64,000 nucleotides of DNA from Paenacidovorax caeni (GTDB lineage: Bacteria; Pseudomonadota; Gammaproteobacteria; Burkholderiales; Burkholderiaceae_C). Where the stretch lies: positions 95,865 through 159,864 of the forward strand of contig NZ_CYIG01000002.1 of assembly GCF_001298675.1 (NCBI RefSeq). Direction: 5' to 3'. The position numbers and the translations under genes are program-made. The stretch's first letter is position 1, and every line of letters begins with the position of its first letter. The notes under the pieces were generated by a model. It did not search any database, was not told where the DNA came from, and saw only the letters and a list, made by a program, of their open reading frames with translations. Positions 9,103 through 18,332 of this stretch are shown here, piece after piece.

Positions 9103-9435
9103 ATGAGTGAAGTGCAATCACTTGCAGGGTCAATTCGATATCAACAAAAAAATACCAGCAGCACGCTCAAAAACAAACAAAAGGCACTGCCAAAAAAACA
9201 GGTCAATCAAATAAAAACAATTTACACCTCGAAAATCAAAATAGAAGATGATTACCCAAAACAGGAATTACGCACGGATCCTTTGCTGGGGCGGCTTGAG
9301 CTGCGAATGATGGTTCAGCCATCACAAGGCACACAACCTTTAACACCCACCAATCAAGGGCGATTGACTGATGTTTCGCGGCTTAAGCCGACCCCACAAA
9401 ATTGGCGCTCACGCAATTCCCGCCAAACAAATTAA
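9103..9435 (+). CDS. Doubtful hypothetical protein in AT-rich region
   Basis: An open frame of 110 codons, rich in Lys, Gln, Thr and Ser, with no recognisable motif, signal peptide or membrane segment. There is no convincing ribosome-binding site before the ATG (CAGGGCC), and its 3' end meets the stop of the convergent lipoprotein gene. It may simply be an open frame in the untranslated 3' region of that gene. Listed only because it fills an otherwise empty 330-bp stretch. Confidence 0.2.
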   Translation: MSEVQSLAGSIRYQQKNTSSTLKNKQKALPKKQVNQIKTIYTSKIKIEDDYPKQELRTDPLLGRLELRMMVQPSQGTQPLTPTNQGRLTDVSRLKPTPQNWRSRNSRQTN

Positions 9436-10763
9436 TCAACCTTCATCGCACCCACATTGAGCAGCATATACCTTGAAGCTCTTGGAGATCTTCTAAGATA
9501 AACAGCCATCAATTGATCAGCACCCATTATTGCAAATATTATCTTCCCCTCAGGCGTCACATCAACCAAATCAATATACCTAGAATAATAACCCCTCAGG
9601 CGAGGCGAGAGAGGCCGCGCATAATTATCTACACCAATTTCATAAAGACCGAAAGCTTGATCAGTCTCATACTGAAAAGACGAACGCGCGTAAAAAACAT
9701 CCCCTACCGACAACACAGACTGCGTCTGATGGTCTTTAAAATACTCCACGTCCAGAAAATCACCAGTCGGAGTAACCTCTTTCAAGAAGCTACCCCCTGG
9801 AGACATATAGGCACTATATCTACCCACATAAATTAATATTTTTCCAGCACTATTAACAGCCATTCCACGATACAAGTATTCATTATTTGCCAGTCGAGCC
9901 CCAGTCAAATCAGGCCCCTTGGAGTATTGAAGCAACCTATCAGCTGCTGTAATTTCAAAAATTGCCATGGTGAGACAATCCAGCACCAAAATTCTTCCTG
10001 CCGGGCCATGATGAATACCCCAAGGGACAATGCCAAACATCTCGTCACCCTGCAAAAGGTTCTCCAGACCGTTGGCAGACAGCTTGTAAAGCTCTCCCCC
10101 CTTGGGCTCCAAATACCCCGCTGAAACGTACAAATCCCCATTTTCCCGCTCAAGCACACTCACTTTTTTGGGATACTGTTTAAACTGAATGGACTGCACA
10201 CCAGAATACAACGGCACCTGCTGACCATCAGGATTGATACGCACCAATTCGCGCGTAGGAATTTGCAAAACAAACAAATCCCCCGAACGCCCCAACTTCA
10301 CCAAGGTCTGCTCAAAAGTCAAGGCACTCAATGCGCCGGTAGCCTCTTCAATAATGCCATCACCAGCCCTGCGCGGATTCACAATCAAACCAAGAGAATC
10401 AGAAGTCACTGAACCATACGCATTGGATACAACGACTGAAAAAGTAGCCCCAGAATCCTCCAATTTCGCCGAGAACCTATAAAAATTATCCGTCGCCCCA
10501 GCTATTGCAACGCCGTTACGTATCCACTGAAATTTAAATGGGCCATTTTTATCATCCACATAAACATCAAACTGAGCCAAATTACCCTCTTCCGCCTCAC
10601 CGCCACCACGCAGCCCCAAAATTTTCGGCAAAAGTTCTTTTTCAACACCAGATGTTGCACCACCCCCACCACATGCGGACAATACCCAAGCCACACCCGC
10701 CAATGAAAGAGTGCGTCGCCCCAGTGGGGCTTGCAGAATGCGAATTTCGTTTTGATCACTCAT
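9432..10763 (-). CDS. Secreted lipoprotein with Ig-like and beta-propeller-like regions
   Basis: 443 residues starting at MSDQNE, preceded by GGAG six bases upstream. The signal peptide has paired arginines (APLGRRTLSLAG) and the lipobox VLSAC followed by a Gly-rich linker. Residues about 45-130 look like an Ig-like domain (FQWIRNGVAIAGATDNFYRFS, then ATFSVVVSNAYGSVTSDS). The remaining ~300 residues contain repeated units such as GDLFVLQIPT, GDLYVSAGYLEPKGGELYKLS and GRILVLDCLTMAIFEI, suggesting an NHL/propeller-like fold. No specific family or function is recognised. Codon usage is AT-rich unlike its neighbours, which suggests transfer. Probably exported and lipid-anchored. Confidence 0.72.
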   Translation of the reverse strand: MSDQNEIRILQAPLGRRTLSLAGVAWVLSACGGGGATSGVEKELLPKILGLRGGGEAEEGNLAQFDVYVDDKNGPFKFQWIRNGVAIAGATDNFYRFSAKLEDSGATFSVVVSNAYGSVTSDSLGLIVNPRRAGDGIIEEATGALSALTFEQTLVKLGRSGDLFVLQIPTRELVRINPDGQQVPLYSGVQSIQFKQYPKKVSVLERENGDLYVSAGYLEPKGGELYKLSANGLENLLQGDEMFGIVPWGIHHGPAGRILVLDCLTMAIFEITAADRLLQYSKGPDLTGARLANNEYLYRGMAVNSAGKILIYVGRYSAYMSPGGSFLKEVTPTGDFLDVEYFKDHQTQSVLSVGDVFYARSSFQYETDQAFGLYEIGVDNYARPLSPRLRGYYSRYIDLVDVTPEGKIIFAIMGADQLMAVYLRRSPRASRYMLLNVGAMKVD

Positions 10764-10919
10764 CTTTTTCTCCAAAAAAATATTTTTACTGAGGCCGTGA
10801 AATCAGCCCATTATTTTCTTGCCAAGACAAAAAATCCAGGGCCCGCGTAAACAGTAACTTTCACCAAAATTATCCCGCTTCACACGATACGATTGTGCCA
10901 TCTTGGACAATACGCCCCC

Positions 10920-11849
10920 ATGTCCGAAACCCGCCACCTCTTGATTGCCTACGCCGCCACCGACGCTGACGGCTGCACCCACGCCCTGCAAACCCTGCGC
11001 CTGCCCCACTTGGAGCGATTGCTAGCGCAGCTGGGCCGCAGTGCCCCCGAGCCCGGACAAGACAGCGACCCGACCCTGCCACACGAGCGCGCCCTGGCGC
11101 AGGCCCTGGGCCTGCCCAGCCCGGCCACGCCCTGGGCCGCCTGGGAGAGCCGCACCCTGGGCCAGCCCTGCGCCTGGATCACGCCCTGCCACTGGCAAGC
11201 CGGGGCCGACCAGGTGCTGATGCACCCGCCCGAACAACTGGGCCTGGATGACGCGCAAGAGCGGGCCCTGCTGGCCATCGTCGCCCCCTGGCTGGCGCAA
11301 GACGGCATCACGCTCACCTACCATGCGCCGCTGCGCTGGCTGGCCTGCGGCAGCGCACTGGCCGATCTGCACACCGCTTCGCTGGAGCGCGTACAAGGGC
11401 GCGACACCAGCCACTGGAAGCCCCAGGGCGCGCAAGCACGCTGGCTACAGCGCCTGCACACCGAGCTGCAAATGCTGCTCTACAACCACCCTTTCAACGA
11501 CGAGCGCAGCGCCCGGGGCCAACTGCCTGTGAACGCCTTTTGGCTGCACGGCGCGGGCCAGCTCGACGCCCTGCCGCCACCGCGCAGCCCGGCGCCCCAG
11601 CTCGATGTGTCTTTGCGGGCCAGCGCCTTGGCGGGCGACTGGGCCGCCTGGGCACAGGCTTGGCAAGCACTCGATGCCGGCCCCGTTGCCACCTTGGCTG
11701 CGCAGGCCCAGGCCGGCCACAGCGTGCGTTTGAGCCTGTGCGGTGACAACGGCGCCCTGCACTGGCACAGCGGCGCACGCCCGTGGGCCCAACGCATTCA
11801 AAGCTTTTTTCGGCCCCAACGCTTACTGGACGTGCGCGAGCAGCTATGA
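10920..11849 (+). CDS. Conserved protein upstream of recJ (RpfE-type/phosphoglycerate-mutase-like)
   Basis: 309 residues from MSETRHLLIAYAA. It resembles the betaproteobacterial proteins often labelled 'regulatory protein, RpfE type' or cofactor-independent phosphoglycerate mutase-like. Supporting stretches are WITPCHWQAGADQVLMHPPEQLGL, MLLYNHPFNDERSARGQLPVNAFWLHG and RLSLCGDNGALHWHS. The biochemical role is unknown to me. Its last ~17 residues (from IQSFFRPQ) lie in a copy of the dispersed repeat, which also supplies the recJ start. The stop overlaps recJ as ATGA, so the pair is translationally coupled. Confidence 0.7.
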   Translation: MSETRHLLIAYAATDADGCTHALQTLRLPHLERLLAQLGRSAPEPGQDSDPTLPHERALAQALGLPSPATPWAAWESRTLGQPCAWITPCHWQAGADQVLMHPPEQLGLDDAQERALLAIVAPWLAQDGITLTYHAPLRWLACGSALADLHTASLERVQGRDTSHWKPQGAQARWLQRLHTELQMLLYNHPFNDERSARGQLPVNAFWLHGAGQLDALPPPRSPAPQLDVSLRASALAGDWAAWAQAWQALDAGPVATLAAQAQAGHSVRLSLCGDNGALHWHSGARPWAQRIQSFFRPQRLLDVREQL

Positions 11850-11859
11850 AAATAATAGT
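11796..11859. repeat. Dispersed palindromic repeat, copy 4 (junction to recJ)
   Basis: Contains ATTCAAAGC at the left, ACGCTTACTGGACGTGCGCG in the centre and AGCAGCTATGAAAATAATAG at the right. The latter two align with the arm, loop and right flank of the other copies. The ATGA inside it is both the stop of the upstream gene and the start of recJ. Confidence 0.75.
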
Positions 11860-13570
11860 CCGAGACGTACCCCCCCGGCCCACCTGGGCGCTGGAGCAGG
11901 CGGGCATCCACCCCTTGCTGGCACGCCTGTACGCTGCACGCGGCGTGCGCACGCCCAGCGAGCTAGATGACGCCCTGGCCCGCCTGCTGCCGCCCGCCAC
12001 GCTGCGCGGCACACAAGAGGCGGCACGGCTGCTGGCCGACGCCATCGCCAGCGACCAGCGCATCGTCATCGTGGCCGACTACGACTGCGACGGCGCCACC
12101 GCCTGCGCCGTGGGCGTGCGCGGCCTGCGCCTGCTGGGCGCGCGCCATGTGGACTACCTGGTGCCGGACCGCGTGGTGGACGGCTACGGCCTGACCCCGC
12201 CGATCGCGCGCCGCGTGCACGCGCGCGGCGCCGACCTGCTCGTGACCGTGGACAACGGCATCGCCAGCGTGGAAGGTGTGCGCGAGGCCAAAGCGCTGGG
12301 CTTGGCGGTGCTGGTGACCGACCACCACCTGCCCGGCCCCGAGCTGCCTGCGGCCGACGCCATCGTCAACCCCAACCAGCCCGGCTGCACGTTCGAGAGC
12401 AAGGCCATGGCGGGCGTGGGCGTGATGTTCTACGTGCTGCTGGCACTGCGCGCCGAACTGCGCGCGCGCGGCGTCTTCGATGCCGCCAGCCAGCCAAGGC
12501 TGGAGCCGCTGCTGCCGCTGGTGGCGCTGGGCACCGTGGCCGACGTGGTGCGGCTGGACGCAAACAACCGCCGCCTGGTGGCCCAGGGCCTCAAGCGCGT
12601 GCGTGCAGGGGCCCTGCCCGCGGGCATGGCGGCGCTGTTCACCGCCGCCGGGCGCAAGGCCGAGCAGGCCACCACCTTCGACTTCGGCTTCGCGCTGGGG
12701 CCGCGCATCAATGCCGCCGGGCGCCTGGCCGACATGACACTGGGCATCGAATGCCTGCTCACCGACGACGCGGCGCACGCGCTGGAGCTGGCGCGCCAGC
12801 TGGACGCCATCAACCGCGAGCGCCGCGAGATCGAGGGTGGCATGCGCGAGCAGGCCATGCTGATGGCCGAGAACCTGTTCGACGAAAGCGAAGCCCCGCC
12901 GCCCGCCGTGAGCGTGTTCGATCCCGACTTCCACGAAGGCGTGGTGGGCATCGTGGCCAGCCGCATCAAGGACAAGCTGCACCGCCCGACCTTCGTCTTT
13001 GCCGCCAGCAGCGCGCCGGGCAAGGAACACGAGCTCAAGGGCTCGGGCCGCTCCATCGCAGGCTTTCACCTGCGCGACGCGCTCGACCTCGTGGCCAAAC
13101 GCCACCCGGGCGTGGTGCTGAAATTCGGTGGCCATGCCATGGCGGCGGGCTGCACCGTGGCGGCGGCGCATTTCGAGACCTTCGAGCGCGCCTTCGCCCA
13201 GGTGGCGCAGGAATGGCTGGACGCCGCCACGCTGACACGCCGCCTGGAAACCGACGGCCCACTGGCGCCCGAATACCTGCGTGCCGACCTGGTGGACATG
13301 CTGGCACGCGAGGTCTGGGGCCAAGGCTTTGCCCCACCGACCTTCAGCGAGGAGCTGGAAGTGCTGAACCAGCGCCTGGTGGGCGAAGGCAAGAACCACC
13401 TCTCGCTCAAGCTGCTGCACCGCGGCGAGCCGGTGGATGGCATCTGGTTCGGCCACACCGAGCCGCTGCCGCGCCAGGCACTGCTGGCCTTCCGGCTCGA
13501 CGTGAACGAGTGGCGCGGCGAGCGGCGCGTGCAGTTCGTGGTGGAGGGTGTGGAGGCCAACACCCCCTGA
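11846..13570 (+). CDS. recJ: Single-stranded-DNA-specific exonuclease RecJ
   Basis: 5'-3' single-strand exonuclease of recombination and mismatch repair, 574 residues from MKIIVRDVPPRP. DHH-phosphoesterase motifs are present: VADYDCDGATA, VTVDNGIAS and the DHH in LVTDHHLPGPE. The DHHA1 domain has LKFGGHAMAAGCTV. A C-terminal OB-like region ends near GERRVQFVVEGVEANTP. The stop codon TGA lies at the left edge of a second dispersed repeat (CCCCCTGAGTCGC). Normal length, all key residues present. Confidence 0.96.
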   Translation: MKIIVRDVPPRPTWALEQAGIHPLLARLYAARGVRTPSELDDALARLLPPATLRGTQEAARLLADAIASDQRIVIVADYDCDGATACAVGVRGLRLLGARHVDYLVPDRVVDGYGLTPPIARRVHARGADLLVTVDNGIASVEGVREAKALGLAVLVTDHHLPGPELPAADAIVNPNQPGCTFESKAMAGVGVMFYVLLALRAELRARGVFDAASQPRLEPLLPLVALGTVADVVRLDANNRRLVAQGLKRVRAGALPAGMAALFTAAGRKAEQATTFDFGFALGPRINAAGRLADMTLGIECLLTDDAAHALELARQLDAINRERREIEGGMREQAMLMAENLFDESEAPPPAVSVFDPDFHEGVVGIVASRIKDKLHRPTFVFAASSAPGKEHELKGSGRSIAGFHLRDALDLVAKRHPGVVLKFGGHAMAAGCTVAAAHFETFERAFAQVAQEWLDAATLTRRLETDGPLAPEYLRADLVDMLAREVWGQGFAPPTFSEELEVLNQRLVGEGKNHLSLKLLHRGEPVDGIWFGHTEPLPRQALLAFRLDVNEWRGERRVQFVVEGVEANTP

Positions 13571-13680
13571 GTCGCCTTCCCCCCTCTCTCACGCTGCGCG
13601 TGGGAGGGGGCCGCAGCCAGCGTGGCGGGGCGACCCTTGCGCGGCGGCCCACGCTTCGGGCGCGCCAGTTTTAACGCTGT
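13560..13680. repeat. Second dispersed repeat family, copy A, with GC-rich hairpin
   Basis: Begins ACACCCCCTGAGTCGC, then a strong hairpin CCCCCTCTCTCACG-CTG-CGCGTGGGAGGGGG (about 13578-13610), then a tail of GCAGCCAGCGTGGCGG type. The same order of elements recurs at 33386-33520. It contains the recJ stop codon and fills the recJ-yqhA gap, where it probably acts as a terminator. Confidence 0.75.
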
Positions 13681-13704
13681 GTGCCGTAGCGCAGAAGGTG
13701 CGGC

Positions 13705-14307
13705 TCAGTGCTCTGGCGCGCTGTGCGCGGCGCTCAGGAGCCGGTCGGTGAGCGCAATCGCCAGCGCGCTCAGCAGGAAGGTGATGTGGATGATGGACTG
13801 CCACATCAGCACCTTGGTGTCGTAGTTGCCCGCGTTGATGAAGGTCTTGAGCAGGTGGATCGAGCTGATGCCGATGATCGCCGTGGCCAGCTTGACCTTG
13901 AGCACCGAAGCGTTGACATGGCTGAGCCACTCGGGCTGGTCGGGGTGCTCTTCCAGATTCATGCGGCTGACGAAGGTCTCGTAGCCGCCGACGATGACCA
14001 TGATGAGCAGATTGGAGATCATGACCACGTCGATCAGCGCCAGCACGACGAGCATGATCACGGTCTCATTCAGGCTGGTAATGGGTGCATCGGCCTTGTA
14101 GCCAATGCTGGTCACCAGGGCCTGCAGGGCCTTCTCGCTGCCGAACACGGCCTCCAGCAGGTGCACCAGCTCCACCCAGAAGTGGAACACGTACACCGCC
14201 TGGGCGGCGATCAGCCCCAGGTAGAGGGGCAGTTGCAGCCAGCGGCTGGCAAAGATCAGCGAAGGCAGGGTGCTCAGGGCCGAGCCACGACGGATGTTTT
14301 TTTTCAT
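13705..14307 (-). CDS. YqhA/UPF0114 family inner-membrane protein
   Basis: 200 residues with about four hydrophobic segments: near 25-45 (LQLPLYLGLIAAQAVYVFHF), 80-105 (IMLVVLALIDVVMISNLLIM), 135-155 (KLATAIIGISSIHLLKTF) and 165-190 (MWQSIIHITFLLSALAIALT). The middle motif IVGGYETFVSRMNLEEHPDQPEWL is typical of the TIGR00645/YqhA family. Function is not established; integral cytoplasmic-membrane location is clear. It is a single leftward gene preceded by an A/T-rich leader and the palindromic repeat at 14404. Confidence 0.88.
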   Translation of the reverse strand: MKKNIRRGSALSTLPSLIFASRWLQLPLYLGLIAAQAVYVFHFWVELVHLLEAVFGSEKALQALVTSIGYKADAPITSLNETVIMLVVLALIDVVMISNLLIMVIVGGYETFVSRMNLEEHPDQPEWLSHVNASVLKVKLATAIIGISSIHLLKTFINAGNYDTKVLMWQSIIHITFLLSALAIALTDRLLSAAHSAPEH

Positions 14308-14403
14308 GGATGTGTGCGGGAAAAAGCCGGGCGCGAATTTTAGAAGAGCGCCCGCAAGTGCGTCCGGCCGTTTGCGGCCCAGGGCCCCTGCAAAAACACA
14401 GAA

Positions 14404-14447
14404 AAAATAGCCTCTAGCCCTTTTCCATAAAGCGCTAAAAGCTATCG
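14404..14447. repeat. Dispersed palindromic repeat, copy 5 (degenerate)
   Basis: AATAGCCTCTAGCCCTT, loop TTCCAT, AAAGCGCTAAAAGCTAT. Both arms deviate from the consensus but still pair with each other, so compensating changes keep the hairpin. It lies between yqhA and the first chemoreceptor gene. Confidence 0.7.
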
Positions 14448-14456
14448 AAAAAAGAG

Positions 14457-14492
14457 CAAAAAAAAGCCGCAGCCCCTTGCGGGGACTGCGGC
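14457..14492 (-). terminator. Rho-independent terminator of the first chemoreceptor gene
   Basis: Read leftward, GCCGCAGTCCCC-GCAA-GGGGCTGCGGC (14466-14492) is followed by a run of eight T residues. It begins 14 bp past the stop codon of the gene ending at 14507. Confidence 0.88.
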
Positions 14493-14506
14493 GCGACGGG
14501 AAGCCG

Positions 14507-16312
14507 TCAGAAGCTTTCCCATTCGTCCTCAGCCGTGGCGCTGGGGCGCGGCGGCGCTGCCTTGGCGGGTGCAGCAGGCAGCTGCGGCGCAGCCGCCTTG
14601 GGTTGCGGGGGCTTGCTTGAGGCCACCTGGCTGGGCGCTGCTGGCACCTTCTTGGCGGTGGTCACTGCGGCAGCCGGGGCACGCTGCACCGCAGGCGCAC
14701 GCATGGGGGCTCGCGCAGGGGAACGTACGGGGGCACGCGCCGGCGCAGCAGCGCGCACGGCAGCGCCCGCCCCGACGTTGAAGACAGCCACCACTTCCGC
14801 CAGACGCAGGGCCTGGTCGTGCATGGACGCTGCCGCGGCGCTGGACTCCTCGACCAGCGCGGCGTTCTGCTGCGTCATCTGGTCCAGGTTGGTCACTGCC
14901 TGGTTCACCTGGCCAATGCCGTCGCGCTGCTCGCTGGTCGATGCCGTGATCTCGGCAATGAGGTCGCTCATGCGGCGCACGCCTTGGACAATTTCTTCCA
15001 TGCTCTGGCCGGCCTGGCTGACCTGCTGCGAGCCGGACTCGACGCTCTCCACGCTGGCCGTGATCAGGCCCTTGATCTCCTTGGCCGCGTCGGCACTGCG
15101 CTGGGCCAGCGCACGCACCTCGCCGGCCACCACGGCAAAGCCCCGGCCCTGCTCACCGGCGCGCGCGGCTTCCACGGCGGCGTTCAGCGCCAGGATGTTG
15201 GTCTGGAAGGCGATGGAGTCGATCACGCCGATGATGTCGGCGATCTTGCGGCTCGAATCGGTGATGTGTTGCATGCTGGAGACCACCTGGCCCACCACCT
15301 CGCCGCCGCGCTGCGCCGCCTGCGCGGCCTGGCCCGCGAGCAGATTGGCCTGGCGTGCGGTTTCGGCCGACTGCGTCACCGTGGCGGTGAGCTCTTCCAT
15401 GCTGGCGGCCGTTTCCTCCAGGTTGGCGGCGGTCTGCTCGGTGCGGGCCGACAGATCGTGGTTGCCGGTGGCGATCTGGCTTGACGCCGCCGACACCGAC
15501 TCCACGCCGGAGCGCACCTCGCCCACCACAGCGCGCAAGCGCGCGGCCATGGCCGAGAGCGAGCGCAGCAGGTGGCCCAGCTCATCCTTGCGGTCATCGT
15601 GGATGTCTGCGGTCAGGTCGCCTCCAGCGATCTGGTCAGCCAGGCCAACGGCGCGCTCCAGCGGTACCGTGACGCTGCGCACCGTGAGCCAGGCCAGCAC
15701 GAGGCCCATGGCCAGGATCAGCATCGACACGCCCATGCCGGTCCATTGCGCCACGGTGCGCACCTGAAGGCCCTGCGCTTTGGCTTCGTCGCGCTCCCGC
15801 TGCTGGAGTTCCACGAAAGCTTCCTGCGCCGCGACGTACGTGGCAATGGCAGGGTTCAGGCGCTCCCGCACCAGGCGCTGCGCGCCGGCGAGGTCGCCAT
15901 CAGCACGTAGCTTTTGCCCCTCGGCGACGAGCTTGAGCACCGCCGCACGCTCGGTGGCAATGCGCTCCAGCCCCTGCTTGCTTGCGCCCGAGACCGTGAG
16001 CTCCGTTACCTGTTTCTGAATCTCCGAAACGGCCGCGATGCCGGCTTTGACCTGGCCCAGCAGAGCTTCGGACAGGCTGTCGTCGGTGGTAACGAGGCTG
16101 CTGACCAGCCTGTTGGAGGTCAACTCCGTGCCGCCCTTCCAGCGCAGCGCCAAGGTGATGCGGTCTTCGTTGAACTGCACGACGCGGGAGGTCTCGTCAT
16201 CGACGGAGGCCACATACGACTGCATCCCGTACACCAGTCCCATCATCACGGCCATCAAGCCGATGACGATGGCCCACAGCTTGCGGCCCACGGAAATATG
16301 GTTGAAATTCAT
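14507..16312 (-). CDS. Methyl-accepting chemotaxis protein with CheR/CheB docking tail
   Basis: Transmembrane chemoreceptor, 601 residues from MNFNHISVGRKLW. There is a membrane segment near residues 12-30, a four-helix-bundle-type periplasmic domain to about 185, and a second membrane segment (GVSMLILAMGLVLAWL). A HAMP region (SVTVPLERAVGLADQIAGGDL) follows, then the cytoplasmic signalling hairpin with [20 protein letters not shown] at its tip. After it comes a long Ala/Pro-rich linker (from about 535), ending in DEWESF. The last five residues resemble the NWETF-type tether for CheR and CheB. The ligand is unknown. I discard an in-frame upstream extension because MNFNHIS is the usual start. 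Confidence 0.92.
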   Translation of the reverse strand: MNFNHISVGRKLWAIVIGLMAVMMGLVYGMQSYVASVDDETSRVVQFNEDRITLALRWKGGTELTSNRLVSSLVTTDDSLSEALLGQVKAGIAAVSEIQKQVTELTVSGASKQGLERIATERAAVLKLVAEGQKLRADGDLAGAQRLVRERLNPAIATYVAAQEAFVELQQRERDEAKAQGLQVRTVAQWTGMGVSMLILAMGLVLAWLTVRSVTVPLERAVGLADQIAGGDLTADIHDDRKDELGHLLRSLSAMAARLRAVVGEVRSGVESVSAASSQIATGNHDLSARTEQTAANLEETAASMEELTATVTQSAETARQANLLAGQAAQAAQRGGEVVGQVVSSMQHITDSSRKIADIIGVIDSIAFQTNILALNAAVEAARAGEQGRGFAVVAGEVRALAQRSADAAKEIKGLITASVESVESGSQQVSQAGQSMEEIVQGVRRMSDLIAEITASTSEQRDGIGQVNQAVTNLDQMTQQNAALVEESSAAAASMHDQALRLAEVVAVFNVGAGAAVRAAAPARAPVRSPARAPMRAPAVQRAPAAAVTTAKKVPAAPSQVASSKPPQPKAAAPQLPAAPAKAAPPRPSATAEDEWESF

Positions 16313-16520
16313 GTTGTTACCCAAGGGATTCTGAAGGGCCGCTGCACAGCGGACAGGCGGCATGGCGACGGTGAAGTGCAGCACGCCGGATAATTTTCCG
16401 GGCGAGGACTTTACTTTTTCTTACATTCCTTGGTAGAACACTCAACAACGACGCGGCGCAACGGCCCAGGTGGCACGCATCCGTCCCCATGCCGCCTGCG
16501 GCCGGGGCGGCGCGCCCCAC

Positions 16521-16550
16521 GAAAAAAGGCAGCCCGTGCTGCCTTTTTCG
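16521..16550. terminator. Bidirectional hairpin terminator between chemoreceptor genes
   Basis: AAAAAGGCAGC-CCGT-GCTGCCTTTTT, a near-perfect stem with A and T runs on both sides. It ends transcription of the chemoreceptor gene that stops at 16570, so the two receptor genes are separate units. Confidence 0.88.
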
Positions 16551-16569
16551 TTGAATGCGCCATGGCGCC

Positions 16570-18189
16570 TCAGGCCGCGGCCAGCCGGGCCACCGGCCGG
16601 GCGCCCGCCAGGGCGGCCCGGGACGCCACGGGCGCGGAGGCCGCCGCCCCCACGTTGAACACGGCCACCGCTTCGGCCAGGCGCCCGGCCTGCTCGCGCA
16701 TGGCTGCGGCGGCCGCGCTGGACTGCTCCACCAGCGCCGCGTTCTGCTGCGTCATCTGGTCGAGCTGCGTCACGGCCTGGCTGACCTGGGCGATGCCGTC
16801 GCGCTGCTCGCCACTGGAAGCGGTGATCTCGCCGATCAGGTCGCTCACGCGGCGCACGCTGGCCACGATGTCCTGCATGCTCTGCCCGGCCTGGGCCACC
16901 TGCGCCGATCCGTTCTCCACGCTCTGCACCGACTGGCCAATGAGCTGCTTGATCTCCTTGGCCGCCTCGGCGCTGCGTTGCGCCAGACTGCGCACCTCGC
17001 CCGCCACCACGGCGAAGCCCCGGCCCTGCTCGCCAGCGCGTGCTGCTTCCACGGCGGCGTTCAGCGCCAGGATGTTGGTCTGGAACGCGATGCCGTCGAT
17101 CACGCCGATGATGTCGCCGATCCTGCGCGAGCTTTCGGTGATGTGCTGCATGCTGCTCACCACCTGCTCCACCACCACGCCGCCGCGCTCGGCCGCCTGG
17201 GCAGCATGGGACGCAAGCTGGTTGGCCTGGCGCGCGGTGTCGGCGGATTGCGTCACCGTGGCCGTGAGCTCTTCCATGCTGGCGGCCGTTTCCTCCAGGT
17301 TGGCCGCCGTTTGCTCAGTGCGCGCCGACAGGTCCTGGTTGCCCAAGGCGATCTCCCCAGACGCCGCTGATACCGACTCCACACCCGCGCGCACGTTGCC
17401 CACCACGCCGCGCAGGCGCGCCGCCATGGCCGAGAGCGCACGCAGCATGTGGCCGAATTCGTCCTTGCGCTCACTGCGCAGGTCCTGCGTGAGATCGCCC
17501 GCGGCAATCGCGTCGATCAACTGGCCGGCCTGCTGCAACGGCGTGGTGATCGAGCGCACCAGCCGCCAGGCCATGAAGAGGAACAGCGCCATCAGCAAGG
17601 CCGCGACGACCAGCCCCTCGGCCATGTACCGCATGCGGCGCTCGCCAGCCGTGGCGACGACCGTCTCGCGGCTTTTCTCCAGTGTGGCGACGAAGGCATC
17701 CTGCGCCTGCAGGAAGCGCGCCACCTGCGGCGCCAGTTGCTCGTCGGCGAAGCGCTGGGTTTCCACCACATCCCCCTCGCCCTTGAGGTCCCATGTCTTG
17801 GCCGTGGCCGCCTGCACGGCGCGGTGCTGGACCAGGACCTGGTCGAGCACGGCCTTTTCCCCGGGCGCGCTGGTGCGTGCCACGATGGCCTCCTGAATCT
17901 TGCCGATGGCCGTGTTCAGTTCCTTGACCTTGGCGTCGTACTGCTGCGCCAGCACCGCGTCGGAAGTGACCGCGGCCCCCATCAGCATGCTGACCGTGGT
18001 TTCCGAATCGCCGCGCCAGCGCACGGACTGGGTGATGCGCGATTCGATATCCATGACATCGTGCATGGCCTGCGCCATGGAACTGTTGGCGCGGTACTGC
18101 TGGAATCCAGCCACCACGAGCATCGCCAGCATGAGCAGCAGGAACATGCCCCATAGCTTGCGGAACACCGGAATATTGTCTAACTGCAT
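16570..18189 (-). CDS. Methyl-accepting chemotaxis protein without docking pentapeptide
   Basis: 539 residues from [14 protein letters not shown]. Membrane segments lie near residues 12-30 and 190-212 ([20 protein letters not shown]), around a helical periplasmic domain. HAMP ([21 protein letters not shown]) and the signalling hairpin with [20 protein letters not shown] follow. The cytoplasmic half is nearly identical in order and sequence to the neighbouring receptor, so the two are tandem paralogues; the sensing domains differ. It stops shortly after the signalling domain ([10 protein letters not shown]) and lacks a WxxF tether, so it probably relies on other receptors for adaptation. Confidence 0.92.
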   Translation of the reverse strand: MQLDNIPVFRKLWGMFLLLMLAMLVVAGFQQYRANSSMAQAMHDVMDIESRITQSVRWRGDSETTVSMLMGAAVTSDAVLAQQYDAKVKELNTAIGKIQEAIVARTSAPGEKAVLDQVLVQHRAVQAATAKTWDLKGEGDVVETQRFADEQLAPQVARFLQAQDAFVATLEKSRETVVATAGERRMRYMAEGLVVAALLMALFLFMAWRLVRSITTPLQQAGQLIDAIAAGDLTQDLRSERKDEFGHMLRALSAMAARLRGVVGNVRAGVESVSAASGEIALGNQDLSARTEQTAANLEETAASMEELTATVTQSADTARQANQLASHAAQAAERGGVVVEQVVSSMQHITESSRRIGDIIGVIDGIAFQTNILALNAAVEAARAGEQGRGFAVVAGEVRSLAQRSAEAAKEIKQLIGQSVQSVENGSAQVAQAGQSMQDIVASVRRVSDLIGEITASSGEQRDGIAQVSQAVTQLDQMTQQNAALVEQSSAAAAAMREQAGRLAEAVAVFNVGAAASAPVASRAALAGARPVARLAAA

Positions 18190-18332
18190 GGCATTGCGTC
18201 TGAGTGAATCACTGGGTCGTTGGCCCAGCGCGAAAGATACATTCAATTACCCACAATCCAGCGGGTGAAGGACTGCGATTAAAGGAATTCACCTACGCTG
18301 CACCCTCTAGGACAAACCCGTAGAATGGATCG

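Larger units (their letters stand above)
9085..10890. other. AT-rich accessory patch between core genes
   Basis: Base composition drops visibly compared with both flanks, with many A and T runs and TTA/ATA codons, and rises again at 10900. It holds one convincing gene (the lipoprotein at 9432-10763) and one doubtful ORF. No integrase, transposase or terminal repeats were found. The gap 10764-10919 holds the divergent promoter region of the lipoprotein and the next gene. Confidence 0.7.

Noticed and set aside
11963..13456. Large minus-strand ORF opposite recJ
   Set aside because: Shadow frame of recJ with no recognisable domain.
16380..16420. Possible sigma-28 (flagellar) promoter for the first chemoreceptor (TAAAGTCC on the minus strand)
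   Set aside because: The element at the expected -10 distance reads ATTATCCG, not GCCGATAA, so spacing and sequence do not fit.
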